Shown: positions 54,574-64,000 of the stretch, one piece after another
Position numbering within the stretch: the first letter of the stretch is position 1
Layout: every line of letters starts with the position of its first letter
Assembly (NCBI GenBank): GCA_029433525.1
Contig: JAQTIF010000001.1
Coordinates: 248,001-312,000, forward strand
Direction: 5' to 3'
Length of the DNA: 64,000 nt
From: Enterobacteriaceae bacterium ESL0689
Lineage (GTDB): Bacteria; Pseudomonadota; Gammaproteobacteria; Enterobacterales; Enterobacteriaceae
Position numbers and translations under genes: made by a program
The notes under the pieces: model-generated
Database searches by the model: none
Told to the model about the DNA's origin: nothing
The model's input: the letters and a program-made list of their open reading frames with translations, nothing else

Positions 54574-55071
54574 ATGTTAAAGCAGCTGGAATATCGGGTA
54601 TTGCATTCTGGAGACAAATATAAAGTTGTTGATGAGTGGCTACATGTGCGTAAGCATTTACTCGTGGCTTACTACGGATTAGTTGGTCTGAAACCAGGAA
54701 AAAGTTCCTATATACGACTTAACGAAAAGGCATTGCATAACTTTTGCCAAAGTCTGGTTGACTACCTCTCCTCCGGACATTTTCATATTTATGAACTTAT
54801 TCTCCAGGAAATGGAAGGCAATATCCCATTTTTAGTCATCAACCAGCTCTATCCGCAACTGGAAACCAATACCCAGAAGCTCATGGATGACTACGATTCA
54901 TGTCTCATAAATGTTATTGATGATGATAACTATATGCGATTTCAGCAAGTGTTATCTGATATTGGCGAAGCACTGGAGGCACGATTCGTGCTCGAAGACA
55001 GACTGATAGCTCAGGCCGTATCACACAGACGAAGCCGTATCATTCACTATCCTGCTGTATCAATATTCTGA
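54574..55071 (+). CDS. rsd: Regulator of sigma D (anti-sigma-70 factor)
   Basis: 165 residues from ATG 54574 (MLKQLEYRVLHSGD); a GTG 15 bases upstream is an alternative start. Rsd binds region 4 of sigma 70 in stationary phase. The helical core is well conserved (WLHVRKHLLVAYYGLVGLKP, FQQVLSDIGEALEARFVLED). The last 20 residues (AQAVSHRRSRIIHYPAVSIF) differ from the E. coli ending and are more basic and hydrophobic. Confidence 0.93.
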   Translation: MLKQLEYRVLHSGDKYKVVDEWLHVRKHLLVAYYGLVGLKPGKSSYIRLNEKALHNFCQSLVDYLSSGHFHIYELILQEMEGNIPFLVINQLYPQLETNTQKLMDDYDSCLINVIDDDNYMRFQQVLSDIGEALEARFVLEDRLIAQAVSHRRSRIIHYPAVSIF

Positions 55072-55084
55072 CTGGCTATTTAAA

Positions 55085-55117
55085 AATAAATCTCCCCCCT
55101 CTTCTGAAGGGGGGAGA
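55085..55117 (-). terminator. dcuB terminator
   Basis: TCTCCCCCC (55091-55099) and GGGGGGAGA (55109-55117) form a strong stem. On the minus strand it is followed by TTTATTTTTA, serving dcuB; rsd on the other strand may share the hairpin. Confidence 0.8.
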
Positions 55118-55146
55118 GCACACCTGTTGATATATACTGCGATTTA

Positions 55147-56487
55147 TTACAAAAATCCATACAGCGACGCCAGTATCCATCCCATCGTACATGAGACACT
55201 GACGCCAATTAATCCTGGCAGAATAAAGCTATGGTTAATGACAAAACGACCAATATGCGTCGTACCTGAACGATCAAACTGAATAGCCGCCAGATCACTG
55301 GGATAGGTAGGCAGAATATAATAGCCATAACAGGCAGGCGCAGAAGCGACAATATAGGCGGGATTAACCCCGATAGACAGCGCCACAGGAACCACCGCAG
55401 TTAACGCTGCCGCCTGGGAATTGACGAATTTAGATACGATTAATAATACTATCGCGTAAGTCCAGGGATGGACTTTGACGACTTCGCCCAACACATCTTT
55501 AATCTCTTCCAGATGCGCCCCGAACATTGTTTCAGCCATCCAGGCGACACCGTATACCGCGACAATAGCAATCATGCCCGAACGGAAAACTTCATTCTTC
55601 GAAATCGAAGCCGGATTTGTTTTAGTGACCATAATAATCACGGCCCCAGAAAACAGCATAAACATCTGAATAACCAGCACCATTGACAATGGTTTGTTAT
55701 TAACGACCGGGAGTAAATTCGGAAATGCACCCAGAATAGCGACTAAAGCTATCGAGGCAAGAAAGATCCACATCGCTACCCAGTTATGCATAGGCAGTTT
55801 TTTATCCAGCAAAGTGGCCGTATCGCCATAAACATAGTGACGATTTTCTGGCGTCGAAATAAATTTCTGAAATACTTCGTCTTTGTCCAGGTCTTTGCCA
55901 CGAAACCAGCTGAAGATACCGATTGCCAGTATCCCTGTCAGGGTTGATGGAATGGTGATAGCCAGCAGGTCGAGAAACTCCAGATGTCTGCCGTTAATGG
56001 TAGCATCTTTCAGTAACGTCACTAATGAAACCACCGCGACAGAGACCGGACTGGCAATAATGCCCATTTGTGCCCCAATGGTACTGGCTGCCATTGGCCG
56101 TTCAGGACGAATATTATTTTTAATCGCGACATCATAGATAATCGGCAGGATGGTATAGACCACATGACCTGTACCACAAAGAATGGTCAGTATACAGGTG
56201 ACAAAAGGCGCGACGATAGAGATATATTTAGGATTGCGTCGTAATAGTTTTTCAGCAAGCTGAAGCATCACGTCTAAACCACCGGATGCCTGTAATGTCG
56301 CCGAAGCCGCAACGACCGCGATAATCACCAGCATAACATCAACAGGCGGTTTTCCCGGTGGCAGATGGAAAATAAAAACTAAAATAACCAGTCCAATACC
56401 GCCTAAAAGGCCCAGTGCGATCCCGCCTTTTCTGGCGCCATAAAATAAACAAATCAAGATAATAATAAGCTGTATTGCAAACTCCAT
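55147..56487 (-). CDS. dcuB: Anaerobic C4-dicarboxylate antiporter DcuB
   Basis: 446 residues, polytopic inner-membrane protein of the Dcu family. It exchanges fumarate for succinate during anaerobic fumarate respiration. Very close to E. coli DcuB over its length ([59 protein letters not shown]). Preferred over DcuA by the RGKDLDKDE and [13 protein letters not shown] segments. It occupies the rsd-rpoC gap, where E. coli has thiCEFSGH. No fumB neighbour is present. Confidence 0.95.
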   Translation of the reverse strand: MEFAIQLIIILICLFYGARKGGIALGLLGGIGLVILVFIFHLPPGKPPVDVMLVIIAVVAASATLQASGGLDVMLQLAEKLLRRNPKYISIVAPFVTCILTILCGTGHVVYTILPIIYDVAIKNNIRPERPMAASTIGAQMGIIASPVSVAVVSLVTLLKDATINGRHLEFLDLLAITIPSTLTGILAIGIFSWFRGKDLDKDEVFQKFISTPENRHYVYGDTATLLDKKLPMHNWVAMWIFLASIALVAILGAFPNLLPVVNNKPLSMVLVIQMFMLFSGAVIIMVTKTNPASISKNEVFRSGMIAIVAVYGVAWMAETMFGAHLEEIKDVLGEVVKVHPWTYAIVLLIVSKFVNSQAAALTAVVPVALSIGVNPAYIVASAPACYGYYILPTYPSDLAAIQFDRSGTTHIGRFVINHSFILPGLIGVSVSCTMGWILASLYGFL

Positions 56488-56623
56488 ACATCCCCCCGAA
56501 CATGCTCACCAGAATCAAAAGATGCCCTGCATTAGCAATTTACTCTTTATTTCCATCCTGTATTGATAGAAGGAATGTGCCATCATGTCAGACTGGAGAT
56601 AATAGGTCTCAACTGAAAATTTA

Positions 56624-56767
56624 GAGCCTATCCCACCAGGCGTTATTGACGCAGCCAGTTTGGACACGGACAGGGCGAAGAAACCGCAGCGTATACGTAG
56701 TACGTGAGGATTTCGAGCACTGCTCAGGGCCAAAATGGCAAGTGAAATAGCCTAATGGAATAGGCTC
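56624..56767. repeat. Complete 144 bp inverted-repeat element between dcuB and rpoC
   Basis: Begins GAGCCTATCCCACCAGGC and ends with the partly complementary GCCTAATGGAATAGGCTC. Flanked by TTA on both sides (56621-56623, 56768-56770). Exactly the same length as the copy in the lysC leader. The rest of the 56488-56910 gap shows no gene apart from the rpoC terminator. Confidence 0.85.
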
Positions 56768-56854
56768 TTATTATAGTTTTTGACTATATCGCCTTTGCTT
56801 TATTTATTTTTTGATATGCATAAAACTTTTACTCATTACCTTCCTGAGAAACGA

Positions 56855-56894
56855 GCATAAAAAAAGCCAGTCAGGTGTCTCTGACTGGCTTTTT
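56855..56894 (-). terminator. rpoBC operon terminator
   Basis: AAAAAGCCAGTCAG (56861-56874) pairs with CTGACTGGCTTTTT (56881-56894). On the minus strand the stem runs into TTTTTTATG. A strong intrinsic terminator just after rpoC. Confidence 0.93.
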
Positions 56895-56910
56895 AGTCAT
56901 CGATTAATGA

Positions 56911-59900
56911 TTACTCAGTTTCGCTGTTTCCGAGTCCTGCATTCAGCAGTTCTGCCAGATTGGCAGAAGCCTCTTCGGCACTCACCTGTGCAACAGGCTG
57001 TTCACCTGCCGCACGACGGCGTATACGATCCTGATGATACGCATACCCGGTACCCGCCGGAATCAGACGTCCTACGATAACGTTCTCTTTCAGCCCGCGC
57101 AGTTCATCACGTTTACCCGCTACAGCAGCTTCGGTCAGTACGCGCGTGGTTTCCTGGAACGAGGCAGCAGAAATAAAGGATTCTGTTGCCAGAGACGCCT
57201 TAGTAATACCCAGCAGATCGCGGGTAAATGTCGCGCCTTCTTTACCGTTCTCTTCCAGTTCACGATTCGCTATCTTGATCCGGGAATATTCGACCTGCTC
57301 GCCTTCGAGGAAGTCAGAGCTACCGGCACTGGCAATCGTCGCTTTACGCAACATCTGACGAACGATAACCTCAATGTGTTTATCGTTAATCTTCACGCCC
57401 TGTAAACGATAGACATCCTGCACCTCGTTAACAATATAACGTGTCACAGCATGCACACCACGCAGACGCAAAATATCCTGCGGTGCTTCCGGACCATCAG
57501 AGATAACATCACCGCGTTCCACACGTTCGCCTTCGAACACGTTAAGCTGACGCCACTTTGGAATCATCTCTTCATAAGGATCATTACCATCTATTGGCGT
57601 GATAACCAGACGGCGCTTACCTTTCGTTTCTTTACCGAAAGAAACGATACCGCTGATTTCCGCCAGAATAGCGGGCTCTTTTGGACGACGCGCTTCGAAG
57701 AGATCAGCAACACGCGGCAGACCACCGGTGATATCCTTGGTACCGCCAGATTCCTGTGGAATACGTGCCAGGGTGTCACCTGCACTAATTTCTACACCAT
57801 CCTCCAGTTGCACAATGGCTTTACCTGGCAGGAAATACTGAGCAGGCATATCAGTGCCGGGGATCAGAACATCATTACCCTGAGCATCAACGATTTTCAG
57901 CGCTGGACGCAAATCTTTACCACCGGTAGTACGCTCTGCGGAATCAAGCACGACCAGCGAAGACAAACCGGTTAATTCATCGGTCTGGCGGGTAATCGTC
58001 TGACCATCAATCATGTCAGTAAAGCGAATAAAACCACTCACTTCTGTGATGACGGGCATGGTGTGTGGATCCCAGTTGGCCACTGTTTCACCACCGACGA
58101 CCTGCTCACCATCCCCTTTCGCCATAACCGAACCATAAGGGACTTTATAGCTTTCTTTCGTCCGGCCAAATTCATCAATCAGTTTCAGCTCAGTATTACG
58201 GGAAGTAATCACCAGTTTACCTGAGGAATTTGTCACTGACTTAATATTAACCAGTTTCAGGCTACCCTTGTTCTTCACCTGGATGCTGGACTCAGCCGCC
58301 GCACGAGATGCTGCACCCCCGATATGGAATGTCCGCATTGTTAACTGTGTACCTGGCTCACCGATAGACTGCGCCGCGATAACACCGATGGATTCACCTT
58401 TGTTAATCAGATGACCACGAGCCAGATCACGACCATAGCAATGAGCACAAACACCAAAATCCGTGTCACAGGAAACCACAGAACGAACTTTAACGGCATC
58501 AACTGAATTGGCTTCCAGCAAATCACACCACTGTTCATCCAGCAATGTATTACGTGGCACCAGAATATCAGCCGTACCCGGCTTCAGAATATCTTCCGCC
58601 GCTACCCGTCCCAGTACGCGATCACGCAGCGGCTCTTTAACATCACCGCCCTCGATAACCGGAGTCATCATGATGCCTTCATGCGTCCCACAGTCATCTT
58701 CCGTTACCACCAGATCCTGTGCCACATCAACCAGACGACGAGTCAGATAACCAGAGTTCGCGGTTTTCAGCGCGGTATCTGCCAGACCTTTACGTGCACC
58801 GTGTGTCGAGATGAAGTACTGGAGGACGTTCAGCCCCTCACGGAAATTTGCCGTAATCGGTGTTTCGATAATCGAACCATCCGGTTTTGCCATCAGGCCA
58901 CGCATCCCCGCCAGCTGACGTATCTGTGCCGCAGAACCACGGGCACCAGAGTCAGCCATCATATAGATGCTATTGAAAGAAACCTGCTGCTCTTCTTCGC
59001 CATCACGGTTAATTACCGTTTCAGTTTGCAGGTTGTCCATCATCGCTTTGGAGACACGATCATTCGCTGCAGCCCAGATATCGATAACTTTATTATAACG
59101 CTCACCCGCCGTGACCAGACCCGACTGGAACTGTTCCTGAATCTCAGCAACTTCGGCTTCAGCCTCAGCGATAATCCCTTGTTTTTTATCAGGGATGACC
59201 ATGTCATCAATACCAACAGATGCCCCTGATCGTGCAGCATAAGCAAAGCCGGTATACATGATCTGGTCAGCAAAAATAACCGTTGGTTTTAAACCCAGAA
59301 TGCGATAGCAGGTATTCAGCATCTTAGAGATAGCTTTCTTACCCAGTGGCTGATTAACGATAGAGAATGGTAATCCCTTCGGCACAATCATCCACAAAAT
59401 CGCCCGTCCAATGGTGGTATCGATCAGACTGGTTTTCGCGATGAATTGACCATTATCGTCTTTTTCGTATTCCGTAATACGGACTTTAACCCGTGCATGC
59501 AATGAAGCCAGCCCGGCACGATAAATGCGTTCCGCTTCTTTCGGACCCGTCAGCACCATGCCTTCGCCTTTGGCATTAACACAATCCCGTGTCATATAGT
59601 ACAGACCCAGAACAACGTCCTGAGACGGAACAATAATCGGTTCGCCATTGGCCGGAGAAAGAATATTGTTGGTCGACATCATCAGCGCACGCGCTTCCAG
59701 CTGAGCTTCCAGCGTCAACGGTACGTGAACAGCCATCTGGTCACCATCGAAGTCAGCGTTATAAGCTGCACAAACCAGCGGATGTAACTGAATCGCTTTA
59801 CCTTCGATCAACACCGGTTCGAATGCCTGAATACCCAGACGATGTAGCGTCGGCGCACGGTTCAGCAATACAGGGTGTTCACGGATAACCTCATCAAGGA

Positions 59901-61131
59901 TATCCCAGACAACCGCTTCTTCACGCTCAACCATTTTCTTAGCGGCTTTGATCGTGGTGGCGAGACCACGCAATTCGAGCTTGCCATAAATAAACGGTTT
60001 GAACAGCTCCAGTGCCATTTTCTTCGGCAGACCACATTGATGCAGATGCAGATATGGACCAACCGTAATCACCGAACGACCAGAGTAATCAACACGTTTG
60101 CCCAGCAAGTTCTGACGGAAACGACCCTGTTTACCTTTGATCATATCAGCCAGAGATTTCAGTGGACGCTTGTTAGAGCCCGTGATTGCGCGACCACGGC
60201 GACCATTATCCAGCAGGGCGTCAACGGCTTCCTGTAACATACGTTTTTCATTACGCACGATAATATCAGGTGCCGCCAGATCCAGCAGACGTTTCAGACG
60301 GTTGTTACGGTTAATCACCCGACGATACAGATCATTCAGATCAGAGGTCGCAAAACGGCCACCATCCAGCGGCACCAGTGGACGCAAATCCGGCGGCAGC
60401 ACTGGCAGAACGGTTAATATCATCCATTCTGGCTTGTTTCCGGATTGTACGAATGCTTCCAGCAGTTTTATCCGCTTAGTCAGCTTTTTACGCTTGGTTT
60501 CAGAATTGGTTTCGTTCAGCTCTTCACGGAGTTGTTCACACTCTTTTTCCAGATCCATGTTTTTCAACAAGGCCTGGATAGCTTCGGCGCCCATTCTGGC
60601 ATCAAATTCGTCACCAAACTCTTCCAGAGCGTCCAGATACTGTTCTTCAGTCAGGATCTGATTACGTTCCAGATTTGTCATGCTACCTTCGATAACTACA
60701 TAAGATTCGAAGTACAGCACCCGTTCAATATCGCGCAACGGCATATCCAGCAACAGACCAATACGGGACGGCAGCGATTTCAGAAACCAGATATGAGACG
60801 TCGGAGACGCCAGCTCAATATGTCCCATCCGCTCACGACGCACTTTGGTCTGGGTCACTTCGACGCCACATTTTTCACAAATCACACCACGGTGTTTCAG
60901 GCGTTTGTACTTGCCGCACAGGCATTCGTAATCTTTTACTGGCCCAAAGATACGGGCGCAAAACAGACCGTCGCGTTCAGGTTTGAACGTACGGTAATTG
61001 ATGGTTTCCGGCTTTTTCACTTCACCAAAAGACCATGAACGGATCATATCTGGCGATGCCAGCGCAATTTTGATCGCATCAAACTCTTCGCTTTTAGTTT
61101 GCGCTTTCAGAAACTTTAATAAATCTTTCAC
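56911..61131 (-). CDS. rpoC: RNA polymerase beta' subunit
   Basis: 1406 residues from GTG 61131 (translated [13 protein letters not shown]), the E. coli start; an in-frame ATG upstream would add 12 residues without family match, and GGGAGC stands at ribosome-binding distance from the GTG. The N-terminal zinc finger [19 protein letters not shown], the catalytic magnesium loop NADFDGDQM and the bridge/trigger-helix region ([20 protein letters not shown]) are intact. Second gene of rpoBC; 76 bases separate it from rpoB. Confidence 0.98.
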   Translation of the reverse strand: MKDLLKFLKAQTKSEEFDAIKIALASPDMIRSWSFGEVKKPETINYRTFKPERDGLFCARIFGPVKDYECLCGKYKRLKHRGVICEKCGVEVTQTKVRRERMGHIELASPTSHIWFLKSLPSRIGLLLDMPLRDIERVLYFESYVVIEGSMTNLERNQILTEEQYLDALEEFGDEFDARMGAEAIQALLKNMDLEKECEQLREELNETNSETKRKKLTKRIKLLEAFVQSGNKPEWMILTVLPVLPPDLRPLVPLDGGRFATSDLNDLYRRVINRNNRLKRLLDLAAPDIIVRNEKRMLQEAVDALLDNGRRGRAITGSNKRPLKSLADMIKGKQGRFRQNLLGKRVDYSGRSVITVGPYLHLHQCGLPKKMALELFKPFIYGKLELRGLATTIKAAKKMVEREEAVVWDILDEVIREHPVLLNRAPTLHRLGIQAFEPVLIEGKAIQLHPLVCAAYNADFDGDQMAVHVPLTLEAQLEARALMMSTNNILSPANGEPIIVPSQDVVLGLYYMTRDCVNAKGEGMVLTGPKEAERIYRAGLASLHARVKVRITEYEKDDNGQFIAKTSLIDTTIGRAILWMIVPKGLPFSIVNQPLGKKAISKMLNTCYRILGLKPTVIFADQIMYTGFAYAARSGASVGIDDMVIPDKKQGIIAEAEAEVAEIQEQFQSGLVTAGERYNKVIDIWAAANDRVSKAMMDNLQTETVINRDGEEEQQVSFNSIYMMADSGARGSAAQIRQLAGMRGLMAKPDGSIIETPITANFREGLNVLQYFISTHGARKGLADTALKTANSGYLTRRLVDVAQDLVVTEDDCGTHEGIMMTPVIEGGDVKEPLRDRVLGRVAAEDILKPGTADILVPRNTLLDEQWCDLLEANSVDAVKVRSVVSCDTDFGVCAHCYGRDLARGHLINKGESIGVIAAQSIGEPGTQLTMRTFHIGGAASRAAAESSIQVKNKGSLKLVNIKSVTNSSGKLVITSRNTELKLIDEFGRTKESYKVPYGSVMAKGDGEQVVGGETVANWDPHTMPVITEVSGFIRFTDMIDGQTITRQTDELTGLSSLVVLDSAERTTGGKDLRPALKIVDAQGNDVLIPGTDMPAQYFLPGKAIVQLEDGVEISAGDTLARIPQESGGTKDITGGLPRVADLFEARRPKEPAILAEISGIVSFGKETKGKRRLVITPIDGNDPYEEMIPKWRQLNVFEGERVERGDVISDGPEAPQDILRLRGVHAVTRYIVNEVQDVYRLQGVKINDKHIEVIVRQMLRKATIASAGSSDFLEGEQVEYSRIKIANRELEENGKEGATFTRDLLGITKASLATESFISAASFQETTRVLTEAAVAGKRDELRGLKENVIVGRLIPAGTGYAYHQDRIRRRAAGEQPVAQVSAEEASANLAELLNAGLGNSETE

Positions 61132-61160
61132 GGATTTGCTCCCGTCAGAGTTAGCACAAT

Positions 61161-61188
61161 CTGGCATCAGGAGTGACCCTAATGCCAG
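61161..61188 (-). other. Stem-loop in the rpoB-rpoC gap
   Basis: CTGGCAT (61161-61167) and ATGCCAG (61182-61188) form a perfect seven-base-pair stem between rpoB and rpoC. No T-run; a processing or stability hairpin is the likely reading. Confidence 0.4.
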
Positions 61189-61207
61189 TGACCTGTGTGA
61201 GCAAGAG

Positions 61208-64000
61208 TTACTCGTCTTCCAGTTCGATGTTAATGCCCAGTGAACGAATCTCTTTCAACAATACATTGAAGGACTCTGGCATTCCCGGCTCCATCTGATG
61301 GTTACCGTCGACGATGTTTTTATACATCTTAGTACGGCCATTAACATCATCAGACTTAACAGTGAGCATTTCCTGGAGGGTATAGGCTGCGCCATAGGCT
61401 TCCAGCGCCCACACTTCCATTTCCCCGAAACGTTGCCCACCGAATTGCGCCTTACCACCCAACGGTTGTTGAGTGACCAGACTATAAGAACCGGTAGAAC
61501 GTGCATGCATTTTGTCATCAACCAGGTGGTTAAGTTTTAACATATACATATAACCAACGGTTACCTGACGTTCGAATTGTTCACCAGTACGACCATCAAA
61601 CAGAGTGATCTGACCAGAAGTCGGCAAATCACCGAGTTGTAATAACTCTTTGATTTCCGCTTCCTTCGCACCATCAAACACTGGTGTGGCGATCGGCATG
61701 CCTTTACGCAGATTTTCCGCCAGACGCAGCACTTCTTCATCACTGAAGGTGCTCAAATCAACTTTCTGGCGCACACCTGCACCTAAATCATAAGCACGCT
61801 GGATGAATTCACGCAGTCGGGCAACATCCTGTTGCTGTTTGATCATCGCGTTGATTTTATCGCCAATCCCTTTTGCTGCCATCCCGAGATGGGTTTCGAG
61901 GATCTGGCCGATATTCATACGAGACGGAACACCCAGTGGGTTCAGTACGATATCCACGGGCGTGCCATTTTCATCATAAGGCATATCTTCAATCGGGTTG
62001 ATCTTAGAAATCACCCCTTTATTACCGTGACGACCTGCCATCTTATCGCCTGGCTGGATACGACGCTTAACAGCCAGATAAACTTTAACAATCTTCAGCA
62101 CACCGGGTGCAAGATCATCGCCCTGGGTGATTTTACGACGTTTGGCTTCGAGTTTTTTCTCGAACTCCTGCTTCAGTTCATCATACTGCTCTGCTAACTG
62201 CTCCAGCTGATTCTGTTTCTCTTCATCAGTCAGGCTCAATTCCAGCCAGCGATCACGTGGTAGTTTCTCCAGTTTTTCAGCTTCAACGCCCCCGGCAAGC
62301 AGCACGGCATGAATACGACTAAACAAGCCCGCTTCAAGGATATGCAACTCTTCAGACAAGTCTTTTCTCGCCTGTTTCAACTGCATTTCTTCAATTTCCA
62401 GCGCTCGTTTGTCCTTTTCCACACCATCGCGGGTAAAGACCTGAACGTCAATCACGGTACCTGACACACCGTTTGGCACACGTAAAGAAGAATCTTTTAC
62501 GTCAGACGCTTTTTCACCAAAAATCGCCCGTAGTAGTTTCTCTTCTGGTGTTAACTGCGTTTCACCTTTCGGCGTGACTTTACCGACCAGAATATCGCCG
62601 CCCGTAACTTCGGCACCGATATAAACGATACCGGATTCGTCCAGCTTAGACAGCGCAGCTTCACCGACATTCGGAATATCAGCCGTGATCTCTTCTGACC
62701 CCAGTTTCGTGTCACGAGAAACACACGCCAGTTCCTGAATATGGATCGATGTAAAACGATCTTCCTGGACAACGCGTTCGGAGACCAGAATGGAGTCTTC
62801 GAAGTTGTAGCCGTTCCACGGCATGAACGCGACGCGCATATTCTGACCCAGCGCCAGTTCCCCCAGATCGGTGGATGGGCCATCGGCTAATACATCACCC
62901 CGTTCAACAGGTTCACCCAGAGAGACGCAAGGCATCTGGTTGATACAGGTATTCTGGTTGGAGCGCGTGTATTTAGTCAGGTTATAGATATCGATACCCG
63001 CTTCACCTGGGTACATCTCGTCTTCGTTAACTTTGATAACGATACGCGAGGCATCAACATACTGAACAACACCGCCACGTTTGGCTACCGCTGTTACCCC
63101 TGAGTCGACCGCCACAGCACGTTCCATACCGGTTCCCACCAGCGGCTTATCAGCACGCAGCGTTGGCACCGCCTGACGTTGCATGTTCGCACCCATCAAT
63201 GCACGGTTCGCATCGTCATGCTCAAGGAACGGAATCAACGATGCCCCGACGGAAACCACCTGTTGCGTGGAAACGTCCATGTAATCAACCTGATCACGGC
63301 TGAACAGACTGGATTCACCCTTGCTACGGCAGGTGATCAGATCTTCAACAAAATGGCCGTTTTCATCCAGGTTAGAGTTAGCCTGAGCAATAACGAAGTT
63401 ACCTTCTTCGATAGCCGACAGATAGTGAATTTCGTCAGTTACCACACCATCGGTCACTTTACGATATGGCGTTTCGAGGAAACCATATTCATTGGTTTGC
63501 GCGTATACCGACAGTGAGTTGATCAGCCCGATGTTTGGCCCTTCTGGCGTTTCGATAGGACATACCCGACCATAGTGAGTCGGATGCACGTCACGCACTT
63601 CAAAGCCTGCGCGCTCACGGGTTAACCCCCCCGGCCCTAACGCAGAGATACGGCGTTTATGCGTAATTTCCGACAGTGGGTTATTCTGATCCATAAACTG
63701 CGATAACTGGCTGGAGCCAAAGAACTCTTTCACTGCTGCAGAAATCGGTTTAGCGTTGATCATATCCTGCGGCATCAACGTATCCAGATCGCCCAGTGAC
63801 AGACGCTCTTTCACTGCACGCTCTACGCGCACCAGACCAACACGGAACTGGTTTTCTGCCATTTCGCCTACGGAGCGGATACGACGGTTACCGAGGTGGT
63901 CAATGTCATCGACTTCACCTTTACCATTACGAATGTCGATGAGCTTTTTCATCACATCAATAATGTCATCTTTGCTCAGGATACCCGAACCTTCGATCTC
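61208..64000 (-). CDS. rpoB: RNA polymerase beta subunit (5' end off the right edge)
   Basis: The last 930 codons of a protein of about 1342; the frame is open through base 64000, beginning [20 protein letters not shown]. It includes the rifampicin-binding region [20 protein letters not shown] and [10 protein letters not shown] with the usual wild-type residues, the catalytic-centre segments [15 protein letters not shown] and [15 protein letters not shown], and the conserved end [11 protein letters not shown]. Part of the rpoBC transcription unit. Confidence 0.98.
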   Translation of the reverse strand, partial: EIEGSGILSKDDIIDVMKKLIDIRNGKGEVDDIDHLGNRRIRSVGEMAENQFRVGLVRVERAVKERLSLGDLDTLMPQDMINAKPISAAVKEFFGSSQLSQFMDQNNPLSEITHKRRISALGPGGLTRERAGFEVRDVHPTHYGRVCPIETPEGPNIGLINSLSVYAQTNEYGFLETPYRKVTDGVVTDEIHYLSAIEEGNFVIAQANSNLDENGHFVEDLITCRSKGESSLFSRDQVDYMDVSTQQVVSVGASLIPFLEHDDANRALMGANMQRQAVPTLRADKPLVGTGMERAVAVDSGVTAVAKRGGVVQYVDASRIVIKVNEDEMYPGEAGIDIYNLTKYTRSNQNTCINQMPCVSLGEPVERGDVLADGPSTDLGELALGQNMRVAFMPWNGYNFEDSILVSERVVQEDRFTSIHIQELACVSRDTKLGSEEITADIPNVGEAALSKLDESGIVYIGAEVTGGDILVGKVTPKGETQLTPEEKLLRAIFGEKASDVKDSSLRVPNGVSGTVIDVQVFTRDGVEKDKRALEIEEMQLKQARKDLSEELHILEAGLFSRIHAVLLAGGVEAEKLEKLPRDRWLELSLTDEEKQNQLEQLAEQYDELKQEFEKKLEAKRRKITQGDDLAPGVLKIVKVYLAVKRRIQPGDKMAGRHGNKGVISKINPIEDMPYDENGTPVDIVLNPLGVPSRMNIGQILETHLGMAAKGIGDKINAMIKQQQDVARLREFIQRAYDLGAGVRQKVDLSTFSDEEVLRLAENLRKGMPIATPVFDGAKEAEIKELLQLGDLPTSGQITLFDGRTGEQFERQVTVGYMYMLKLNHLVDDKMHARSTGSYSLVTQQPLGGKAQFGGQRFGEMEVWALEAYGAAYTLQEMLTVKSDDVNGRTKMYKNIVDGNHQMEPGMPESFNVLLKEIRSLGINIELEDE

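Noticed and set aside
61131-61167. Longer rpoC start at an upstream ATG
   Set aside because: The 12 extra residues are not conserved, and the GTG at 61131 has the ribosome-binding site and the family N-terminus.

Overview
The window is chromosomal DNA from a member of the order Enterobacterales. The housekeeping proteins (UvrA, LexA, PlsB, DnaB, MetH, RpoB, RpoC, DcuB) follow the Escherichia coli sequences closely, and the order uvrA-ssb / tyrB / alr / dnaB / dusA / zur / lexA / dgkA / plsB / ubiA / pgi / lysC / metH / metA / rrn / purHD / hupA / yjaG / nfi / hemE / nudC / rsd / rpoCB matches the E. coli 90-92 minute region. Many blocks that E. coli carries there are absent: aceBAK-iclR between metA and metH, the mal genes and an intact ubiC near ubiA, dinF and yjbJ between lexA and zur, zraPSR beside purD, and thiCEFSGH between rsd and rpoC. 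Together with a scarred ubiC, broken insertion sequences and a dispersed 144 bp mobile repeat, this suggests a lineage undergoing local gene loss, possibly a host-associated one. I cannot name the genus.

Layout. 1-12221 (minus strand): an srfABC-type cluster reading from two lipoproteins, through a membrane protein with a TerD-like domain, SrfA, SrfB (actin/Hsp70-like motifs) and SrfC (P-loop GTPase-like), to a second single-pass membrane protein and a secreted von Willebrand A protein that runs off the left edge. 12222-12974: AT-rich intergenic DNA. 12975-13867: soxR/soxS with a textbook SoxR operator. 13868-16901: a graveyard holding a truncated IS66-type element, an Rhs tip remnant and an IS3-type orfA remnant. 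16902-36092: DNA repair, amino-acid and cell-envelope housekeeping genes with LexA boxes at uvrA/ssb and lexA. 36342-41116: methionine synthesis, with a MetJ operator at metA. 41312-46658: a complete ribosomal RNA operon on the minus strand, with the order 16S, tRNA-Glu, 23S (containing an intervening sequence), 5S, tRNA-Thr, 5S. 47209-55071: purHD, hupA, yjaG-nfi-hemE, nudC and rsd. 55147-64000: dcuB, then rpoC and the 3' two thirds of rpoB.

Three observations stand out. First, the srf cluster looks like an uncharacterised envelope-spanning machine: an actin-like ATPase, a dynamin-like GTPase, three proteins with one poly-leucine membrane helix each, coiled-coil lipoproteins and a vWA protein. 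Second, the lysC lysine riboswitch is split by an exact 144 bp inverted-repeat element flanked by a TAA target duplication; a second 144 bp copy, flanked by TTA, lies between dcuB and rpoC. Third, ubiC has been reduced to its extreme ends directly upstream of ubiA.
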